Source: Candidatus Enterococcus myersii
GTDB lineage: Bacteria; Bacillota; Bacilli; Lactobacillales; Enterococcaceae
Direction: 5' to 3'
NCBI RefSeq assembly: GCF_017316025.1
Contig: NZ_JAFLVT010000013.1
Span: 1 to 64,000, forward strand
Length of the DNA stretch: 64,000 bases
Shown here: one piece after another, positions 17,704 to 27,800 of the stretch
Layout: each line of letters opens with the position of its first letter
How positions within the stretch are numbered: the stretch's first letter is position 1
Program-made: the position numbers and the translations under genes
Notes under the pieces: model-generated
What the model was told of the DNA's origin: nothing
Databases searched by the model: none
Seen by the model: the letters and a program-made list of their open reading frames with translations, nothing else

Positions 17704-18501
17704 ATGGATTTTTTTGAAATAGTCAACAGTCATATTGCCGAATTGACTAAAAATGAACAAGTGCTGTTTGATTATGTCATTACAAATCTCGACAGCATCA
17801 AAAATAAAAGTATTCGCGAGGTTGCTGATGACTGTTTCGTTTCGACGACTACTTTTTTACGTTTTGTACGTAAGCTAGGTTTTTCTGGCTTTAGTGAATT
17901 TACAACAGTTATTAAGTATACGCTCTTAAATAAAAAGACGATTCCAGATTCCTCACCCTTTGTTGTGAGTCAAAAAGATTATCGAGAAGAATATTTAAAA
18001 AATATGGTGGAATCTGTTCGCGTTATGGACACGGATAAGGTAACGCAAATTGTAGCACAATTGCAAAAAAAGCCTAAAATTTTTCTTTTTGCCAAAGGGT
18101 TAAGCAAAGAAATCATGCGTTACATTAAATATTTGTATAACACGGCAGGTTTTTTTGTCATTTTTCCAGAAGACCATCAGACTCGGGCGATTGCGCAACA
18201 ACAAGCGCAACAAAATGATATTGTCTTTATTTTCAGTTATAAAGGAGAGGACTTAGAGTTAATTGAGGCTGTGCGTAAGATGAAAAATCAAAATCACCCG
18301 TTAATTGTTTCAATTACAGGTGCAGATAATAATCTGTTGCAAAACTCTAGTGATTTAAATCTTTATTTATTTACCGACGAAATTAGTTTAAACCATCTGG
18401 ATATTACTTCACATATTTCGATGGTAGCTCTGATGGAATTGATTTTGTATCAATTTATTGAAACGAGTGGGAGCGATACGTATCACTTGGTGTTTCGTTG
18501 A
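17704..18501 (+). CDS. RpiR-family transcriptional regulator
   Basis: 265 residues from ATG 17704, with GGTGAGGGA (overlapping the previous stop) upstream; GTG 17692 is possible but overlaps that site. Residues about 1-75 are the RpiR helix-turn-helix (DDCFVSTTTFLRFVRKLGFS). About 100-250 is a SIS domain that in relatives binds sugar phosphates (FLFAKGLSKEIMRYIKYL, DIVFIFSYKGEDLELI). Its place as last gene of the agmatine cluster suggests it controls the cluster, as in Listeria; E. faecalis uses a LuxR-type AguR instead, and none is seen here. Confidence 0.85.
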   Translation: MDFFEIVNSHIAELTKNEQVLFDYVITNLDSIKNKSIREVADDCFVSTTTFLRFVRKLGFSGFSEFTTVIKYTLLNKKTIPDSSPFVVSQKDYREEYLKNMVESVRVMDTDKVTQIVAQLQKKPKIFLFAKGLSKEIMRYIKYLYNTAGFFVIFPEDHQTRAIAQQQAQQNDIVFIFSYKGEDLELIEAVRKMKNQNHPLIVSITGADNNLLQNSSDLNLYLFTDEISLNHLDITSHISMVALMELILYQFIETSGSDTYHLVFR

Positions 18502-18528
18502 TCGTGGGTACATATACAGAATATAGGA

Positions 18529-18564
18529 AAAAAACAGCGTAGTTTGTCTATACTGTTTTTTTTT
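18529..18564 (+). terminator. Terminator of the agmatine cluster
   Basis: AAAAACAGCGTAG pairs with CTATACTGTTTTT (two G-U pairs) around a TTTGT loop, followed by eight or more T. Confidence 0.85.
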
Positions 18565-18860
18565 GCAAAAATATTTTTAAGATTCTAAAAGTTATTTTTT
18601 AAATCTCATTTATATATTTTTTCGAATGTTTAATTTTAATTCTTTATTGTCTACTTTTGGTATTGTTTTGTTTTATTTCCACTATTTTTGAAAAAATATT
18701 CGAAATAAAAAAAATATATCCAAACTAATGAATATTTTTGAGTGTTTTGTTTGTAGAAATATAAGAAAAATTAGATAATAAATATAAGTATATTTTAATT
18801 TTTGTGATGGCTATCATTCTGCTATTAGGATATTGATTTTTAGTGTTGGAGGGATTAATT
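18565..18860 (+). other. Very AT-rich upstream region of the giant adhesin gene
   Basis: This 296-bp stretch has few G or C bases. Several AT hexamers resemble -10 elements (for example TAGATAAT near 18771), but no convincing -35 pair is seen. The ribosome site GGAGGG at 18848-18853 precedes ATG 18861. No ORF or clear operator was found. Confidence 0.4.
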
Positions 18861-21800
18861 ATGAAAAAATGGATAAATTGGCTAATGCTTGTAAGCATTT
18901 TAGGAAACTTTGCCTCACCCTTGGTTGCTACCGCAGTTACACAAAGTGGTGTGACTGAGGAAACTACAGTCAGTAGCACTGTAGCCACCAGCGAAACGAC
19001 AGCATCAACGGCAATAAAAGAGAAGACAAATGAAACGATTACTTCCAGTAGTAATGATGAAATTATTAACAATAAATTGCGTCTTATTAAGGAAACAAAT
19101 TTTGAAAAAATTGAAAACGCAAAAGCGTCAGATTTCAATTTGGCAATAGTAGGTGAAGTAACAAGCACAATTGCAAATAAAGAAGCAGTAGTCTTTGATT
19201 TAACGGATGCGTTTACCCTAGAAGATCAAAAAGATGAGACGAATATTTTAGATGAAAATAAAAATGTGATTGGCACATATGAAATAGTGAAGTTAGAAAA
19301 TACAACTGAAAAAAATAAGGCTAAGATGCGAGTTATTCTTAATTTTAATCAATTGGCCAAGGGCAAAAACTATTTTAAATTGATACTAATTGGCAGTATA
19401 ACTCGTGCTCCTAATCTAGAGCAGACCTTAGATTTCTATCAAGGTGAAAATAAGTTCTTTTCTCTGCCATTACCGTTAGAAGAACAAACAACAACTAGTA
19501 CACAAAAAGACAAAGAGGAAAAGGATTCAGGTAAAAAAGACACAACAAAAAAAGCCAATAGTTCTAAAAAGCAAACAATAGCGGTACCAAAAGCTGAAGT
19601 TCAAAAAGATTCCGCTGATCTGCGTGAACCGATGAATATAGATGACTTATTTACTCAGTATGCGCCTGGCGAAAACTTTATCAGTGATCTTGCGTTAGCT
19701 TTTGATCCTGACCCACCCACCATTAATTCAAATGTAGCTTTTCATTTAGAATTTGCCATCCCTGATGATGTGAGAAGTGAGCTTTTACCAGGGGATTATT
19801 ATGAAATGGATATTCCCACAGGACTTGCTGTTACTGGAGCAGCATTAATGGGGGATCTGAAAGATGGAAATGGGTACCGTTATGCTACCTACAGTATTGA
19901 TCCAACTACTAAAAAGATTCGGATTACTTTTGTAAATAACGATGAAGGGGATTTTACGCCAGCTTCGGCAGGAGAGTTAAATGCGAATATAAATTTTGAC
20001 AAACAAGTAATTAACCGTTCAGGACCCAATACCATTATTTTTCCAAGTAAGACACAAATTCCACCGGTTGATTTTGTCATTCATCCCACTAGTGGGGATT
20101 CGATTAGTAAAGAAGGACATTCTGATAATGGGCATAATCCCAACCAGGTAATTTGGACAGTAGATTTCAATAAAGATTTTAGCCAACTGACTAATCCGGT
20201 TTTAACAGAAAATTTTCCAGATGAAGTAAACTTTGATCCCAGCATGAATGGGGCAGTAACGATTTATCCTTTAAATATTGATGTTAACGGAAATATTATC
20301 GGAACAGATCCTACTCCAATGGATGCCAGTGAGTATAGTGTTGCCGCTGATGGCACAATCACCTTTCATAATTCCCTTAATCATGCTTATCGTGTTACCT
20401 ATATAACGCCAATTAAAGACAGTAAAAAACCGGATAACGGAGGAACACTTACCCTTACCAATAATGTTAATTTAACAAGTGGTGGCAAAGATATCAAAGC
20501 GAAAGCATCGGTAAATTTAAATTATGGCAAGTCTTTGGATAAAAAATATACTGGCTATAATGCAATAAATCAAGAATATTCTTGGTCAATTCAATATAAT
20601 TATGGCCAAAAAGATTTAACTGGCGATAATTCGGTGATAGAAGATGCCTATTCTAGTAATATGGATTTAGTTCCTGATAGCTTTAGAGTTTATGCGGTAA
20701 GTTTTGATCAAAGTGGCAAAGTAATCAAAGGTGCTCCCATTGATCCAGCCGACTACACCATTGACACAAGTAAAAATCCTTTTACCATCACGTTTAAAAA
20801 TGATGTTCAAAAAGGACAGGCAATCAATATTGACTACCAAACAAAAGTTAATCAAATTGTGACTGTTGAAAATCAAATGACGATAAAAAATGAAGCTTCT
20901 GCTGGTAATTTACCTTCTGTTCCGGTGACTCCCCGTAAGCCATCGCCACAATTGGTGATCAAAAATAAACCAACTATAAACCTAGCAGATAAAACAGCCC
21001 ATTACACTATTGATATTAATAAAAATCAGTATGAACTAGATAATGCGATTTTTACAGATAAGATGGATTATTCAAATCAAAATTATATTTCTGTACCTTC
21101 AAAAGTTGAAAATCCTGCCATTACAGATGCGGGAGTTAATTTATATGATGTAACAAAGAAAAGCGAGCTTAACGGCGGTTTTCAAGTTATTGAAGCAGAT
21201 GGTAGCATATTATATTCCAATCCTGAGAATATTGCTGATCCAACTTTAGACTATATTGTAAAAGTACATTTGGATGCAGATGACGCAGGCTATGCAGATT
21301 TTACCGTTGAGTTGGTAAATGATTATGTCACTACATCATCCCAATTAAAAATGGATTACTATATTGAATATAATCAATTCTCTGGTAATACCAGCACACC
21401 GAGTCAATTAACTTATAACAATGAAATGCGGATAGATTTTAAAAACAATGGCACACCGTATACTTCTTCAGGAAAAACATCATTTACAACCAGCACAAAT
21501 GAAGTGAATCAGGGAATGAAGTCGGGGAGTTATAATCCGGTAACTAAAGAAATTACGTGGACGATTGTCACAAATTACAATAACTTAGGCATGAGCGCTA
21601 TGTCACTACAAGATCCGATTACCGGTAACCAAGTCTATCAACCAGACTCATTAAGTATTTTGCGGGGAACGATTGATGGAGGGGGTAACTTCAACGCAGT
21701 AGCAGCCAATGATCCAAACTATGGTGGCAATCAAAAAGATAAAGATTATATAGCGGTAACTAACCCTGTTGTGACTGGTGAAGATAAGCAAGGAATACTA

Positions 21801-24800
21801 ACAATAAATTTAGGAAAAGACAGCAATCACTATATCCCTGGTTGGGCAACCGATGGCGCACCAATGGTCTTTCAAATTCAGTTTAAAACTTCTTTAGCAG
21901 GAAAAATTGTCTATGACCAATCTACTTATACCAATGTTGCCAAAACAATCGTAGATAGAGGTGAACAAGATTTAAGTGCTTCTATTTCAATTGCATTTGG
22001 TGGCCAGTCAGCCTTAAAGAATGTGTCATACGATCAAAGTAAAAATTTGATAAATTGGAATTTAATTATCAATCCAGCGCAATCTTTATTGAAAAATGTA
22101 AAAGTACAAGATAATCCTAGTTCCAATCAAATTTTAGCAGCCGATAGCTTTACTCTTTATGCTGGCAAATATGCAGGTAGTGGTAGTAATACAACAGTCG
22201 TTGCTGATACTAGTCAGGTTATTCCAAAAGATCAGTATGATCTTTCAATTGTCACAGATCCTGCTAGTGGACAACAGAGTTTTCAATTGGATATGTCCAA
22301 AATCAAGGAAAAGCCAGATCCAAATAATGAAGGACAATACTTAACGGGAATTATTGAAAAACCTTATGTACTAACTTATAGTGCGGAGCCAAATTTTGCA
22401 ACGCAATCTGAAAATGTCACCAATGGCGCAGAAATTACCAGTGAAGATGGTGAATTACCAGGACCGAATGCGGAGAACACGACGTTAATTAAACTGCAGA
22501 CCTCTGGCGGTAGTGCTTTTGGTAAAAAAGGACAATTAAATCTTCAAAAAATAAATGATAATGACGCTGTGGTGCCAGGAGCAGTTTTACAGTTAATTCG
22601 CGAAAACGTTGCTAAAAATGAAAAGGACGTTTTATACGAAGCAACAACGGACAGTCAAGGTAAAGTAACATTTGGTAATTTAATTGCGACAAGTGATAAC
22701 TATAAATATTACGTCAAAGAAATCAAAGCTCCGGATGGCTATACCATCTCCGATCAATTATTAAACGGCGTAGAAGTGACCAAAGATATTGATACGACAA
22801 ATAGCGGTAAAATAACGATACTTAAAAATAATTTAGTGCCGATAATCTTTAATAAAACGGATGATAGCAATACCCTTTTAAGTGGTGGCCTATTTGCTTT
22901 ATTTAAAAATACGGGAACGGCAACAACCCCTGTATTTACAATGCAAAAGTCTTTTAGTGCTGATGAAAAAGGGGTAACGTTATCTGGTTTAAGTGATGGA
23001 CAATACCAAATTAGAGAAACTATTGCCCCAGATGGCTATCAGATGAATTTGACGCCAATAAACTTTGAAGTAAAACTTAATGCTGATAATACGCGTAGTG
23101 TGTATATTGACGGTCAAAAACAGCCTCAAGGTACACTAACGCTAAAAAATTATCAAGGTTCGGCTATATTGCAAAAGACTGATGCGGATGGCGCTAATTT
23201 AGCTGGCGCGCAATTTAACGTACAACAAGCTGCGTTAGGTAGTAATGAATTTTCAGATTTTGGTAATCAAAGTAGTTATGTAACAGATAATGATGGCAAG
23301 CTTTATCTAAATAATCTACCTCCTGGGAAATACAAGGTAATTGAAAGTAAAGCACCGAATGGTTATTATCTCAATACAACAGAAATGGACTTTGTCATTC
23401 AGCCTGTTTCACAAGGTGATAGTGCACCTGAAACGGTAGCATTAAATGCAGGCGAATCACTGATTAATTTCAAAGGACAAGCACGTTTTAAAAAAGTGGA
23501 CGGACATCGCTATGCTGCAGGAGAAAGCGTACCATTGGCTGGTGCAGTATTTCAACTGTATGACATGACAGGAAATACACCAATTGGTGATGTGATAACT
23601 TCAACTACGGATGGGTATTTCGTCTTTTCAAATTTGGCACCGGGTACGACATACAGCTTTAAAGAAGTACAAGCACCAAATGGTTATTTATTAAATGATC
23701 AGCTGGTTCGCTTTACAACGCCTCTTACTGGTGCGTCTGGAAATACGGTTGCGATTAATACGCGTGATCAACAGTTAGTCGTTGATGAACAAACACCATT
23801 TAAAAATTATAAAGAACATGTGCGCTTTAAAAAAGTGGATGTCAACAACGAGCCTTTAGGTGGGGCAAAATATCAGTTGTTTAATTTGCAAAACGATGAT
23901 TGGCTGCTAATTGACGATATTCAATATGGTGCTGGTGAGGACGGTTATTTTACCTCTGATCAAGATACAGGCATTGTTAGTGCGCTTAATTTAAGTCCGG
24001 GAAGTTACAAATTTGTTGAAAAAATAGCACCTGATAATTATCTGCTAAATACGTTAGAGATTCCTTTTGTAGTTAGTCTACAGGCAGAAGGGGATCCTGC
24101 TATTTTGGATATTCCAATTACCTCAGATGCAAATGTTAATTATCAAGGGAGCGCCCAACTATTTAAAGAGGCAGAAGATGCCAATGACAATAATTTTAGC
24201 CCGTTATCTCAAGCGAAATTTAATGTTTATACTGCTGATAATACCTTAATTCAAAGTAATCTGGTTTCAAATAATGATGGTAATGTGATTGCAGCAGGTT
24301 TAGCACCAGGAGACTATTATTTTAAAGAAGTGAGTGTAAATGGCTATGTATTGAATGAAGAAACAATACCATTCACTATTCCTCAAAGTGCTAAAGGAAG
24401 TCCAGATATCGTAACGACGAATCAGGATACCCCTCCTGGTGGAAAATTAACTTTGCGTAATTATTTAGGTGCTGTTGAATTTTATAAAACAGATAGTGGT
24501 GGTAAAGCTTTACGTGGGGCAACGTTTACAATTTATCAAAATGGTAACGAAATAAAATCAGCCAGCTCGGATTTTGATGGGAAAGTTACTTTCGATAAAT
24601 TAGCGCCAGGAAATTACACAATTAAAGAAACGACAGCCGTAGATGGGTATTTACTTAACAATAAAGAAGTAGAGGTCGTGATAAATGCAACTGCTTCTGG
24701 CCAACCAACACCAGTAAAATTTGATGCGTTTATAAACCACCAAGCGCAGATTAAATTTGTGAAGATAGATGAGAATAAAAATACCATTTCCGGCGCTACA

Positions 24801-27800
24801 TTCCAGCTATTGAATGAAGAAGGCCATCCAATTCGTGAAGCTTCCTCAGATCAACAAGGAATGGTTGTTTTTGAGAATCTAGCTCCAGGAAATTATCAAA
24901 TTAAAGAAATTGGTACATCTTCAGAATACGTGTTAAATACGGCGATTGTTGATGTGACTGTCCCGGCAGAATCAGAAGATGCAGAAATGATTGTCGACGC
25001 AGGGCAATTTATTAACTACAAAGGTGCTGCTGAATTTAAAAAGACTGATAGTAAAGGATCCCCATTAGAAAATGCGGTGTTTGAAGTATTTGACAGTGAG
25101 AATGAAGTTGTTGCAACAACGACATCTAACGCTGAGGGAATCGTTTTAGCTGAGGGCTTAGCGCCAGGAGAATACTATTTTAAAGAAAAAACAGCCCCAA
25201 ATGGTTATTTGATTTCCGGCGAAAAAATTGATTTTACTATCCCAGCGCAAAATGAGGGCAAGCCAGAATCAATTCAATTACCAGATGTCATCAATTACAA
25301 AGGTGCAATTAAATTGCATAAAGTTGGGAATACAAGTGAAGAAGATGAAACAATTATTCCTTTAGAAGGTGCAACATTCAATCTTTATAATGAAAATGAT
25401 CTGAACGAGCCGATTACTTCGGTTACTTCGGATCAAGATGGGGAAGTTGCGTTTAAAGATCTTGCCCCAGGCACCTATCACGTGCAAGAAGTTGCAGCTC
25501 CAAATGGTTACTTATTAAATCCTTATCCCATTACCTTTGTCATTCCAGCACAAGCAGAAGCGGTCAAGAATTTACCAAAAGTCGATGAAAATCAAAATAC
25601 ACAAAAAATCGATGGCGATTATTATGTCCTAGACGCTGCCGATTTCCAGAACTTTACTAATAATATTTCATTGAAAAAGCAAAATGGGGAAAGCCATGTT
25701 TCCTTTGATTTTGATGAAGTTGCTTTTTCACTGTATCATTACGATGAGGCAACAGGGCAAGAAGATTTAATTGATGATAATTTAAGTCCAAATGCAAATG
25801 GCGAGTTTGACTTAAGTAAGTTAAATCCGGGTTTTTATAAACTAATTGAAACCAAAACAAATCCAGGCTTTTTATTAAGTAGCCAACCAGTTTATTTCAC
25901 TGTGACAGATACCGACGAAAAAACGATTGGCTTTACGTTTAATAATTATCAAGCAGCTATCACAGGTAAGAAAATCGATGGCAGCACTGATAATAAGGAT
26001 AATGGTTTGTCTGGGGCCGTTTATCAGGTGTTTGAAAAATCAGATACCGAATTTTCAAATCCACTCACAACTTATGATAAAAACAATCACGAGCAGGGAA
26101 CAAAAATAAAAACAGATGCAACTGGTGAATTTTATGCCAAAGGATTGAGCGCGGGGGATTATGTACTAAAAGAAGTGACAGCACCAAAAGATTATATGCT
26201 GGATACGAAGACTCACGACTTTACAATTCATCCCCAAAGCGGCGAACCGCAAGTAGTTGATCTAGGAGAATACGCAAATTATCAAGGCACAGTAAAATTG
26301 TTTAAGACAGCCAAGCCCGCTGCGGGCATTTCTGTCGGAAAGGCTTTGGTAGACGCAATTTTCAATTTAGAAATTCTTGATAGTGAGACAGGTAACTATC
26401 AGGTAGCGCAAACAGGGCTTAAAACTGATGAAAATGGCGAACTAATTGTTGCACGCCTAGCTCCAGGTAATTATCAATTTGTGGAACAAGAAGCACCAAA
26501 TGGCTACTTGATTAATTCGCAGCCAATTCAGTTTTCTATCAATAAAACGACAGCTGGAAAACCAGAGGTTGTCCTAGCAAATGATGGTGCAGCATTTCTT
26601 AATTACCGTGGTTCTGCTAGCTTCGTTAAGACAGATGTCGATAAGAACCCATTAAAAAATGCAGAATTTCAAGTTATTAAAAAAGGAACGGACAGTGAAA
26701 CTGATTTGGTGGTGGATACCGTTATCTCAGACGAAAATGGGCGCGTATTTGCAGAAAATTTAGCACCAGGAAATTATGAGTTTGTCGAAATTACGGCTCC
26801 TGTTGGCTATTTGATTAATCCAACACCGATACCGTTTGCTATTCAAGCTAGCTACACTGGTGAAGTGCCAACCGTAAACGCTTTGGCTGATGAAACGTTT
26901 ATTGATTATCAAGGTTCAGTTTTATTAACAAAAGAGTCAGATAAACAAAAAGTTTTGCCAGAAGCTGCTTTTGCTTTACAAGATACCGTGGGCAACCCTA
27001 TCAAAGATTATGAAGGTAATGAAATCATTACCCAAACGGATAGTGATGGAAAATTAGCGATTCATAATTTGGCGCCAGGAAAGTATCAATTAGTTGAAAC
27101 TAAAGCTCCTGTTGGTTATTTAATTAACACAACCCCAATTCCTTTTGAAATTTCAAATAAAGCTGCCAGTGAAGATGAAGCGACTGTTTTGGCAAATGAT
27201 GGCAAAGCCTTTATTAATTACAAGGGAAGTGTTCGCTTACGAAAAACTACGCCAACTTCTGATTCTGAGGGCCCAACTGCGACTATTCCATTAGATGGGG
27301 CTGTATTTGGTATTTTAGATCATGAAGGAAAGCCAGTACGAGATGAAAATAATCAAGAGATTAAGCAGGTATCAAAAGATGGTGGACTAATCGAAATAGC
27401 TGATTTAGCACCTGGAGATTATCGCTTAGTTGAAGAACAAGCGCCTTTTGATCCGCTAACAGGTAAACCAGCCTATCTTATTAATACAACTGAGATTCCA
27501 TTTACAATCGCTGATTTTGCTGCTGGTGAGCCAGATGTAGTTATTGCAAATAATGGGATCGATTTCAATAATTTTAAAGGAACTGTTCAATTGCTCAAAA
27601 CAAATGAAACAGGCGTATCTTTAAGCGGTGCAGTTTTTGATCTTTATCAAGAAGATAATATCTTACCAATCCAATCAGGCATTATGACAGATGGTCGTGG
27701 CGTGATGACGATCCCGGGAATAGCCCCAGGAAACTATCAGCTAAAAGAAATACAAGCACCAGCGGGCTACTTGATTAATACAACGCCGATAACTTTTTCA

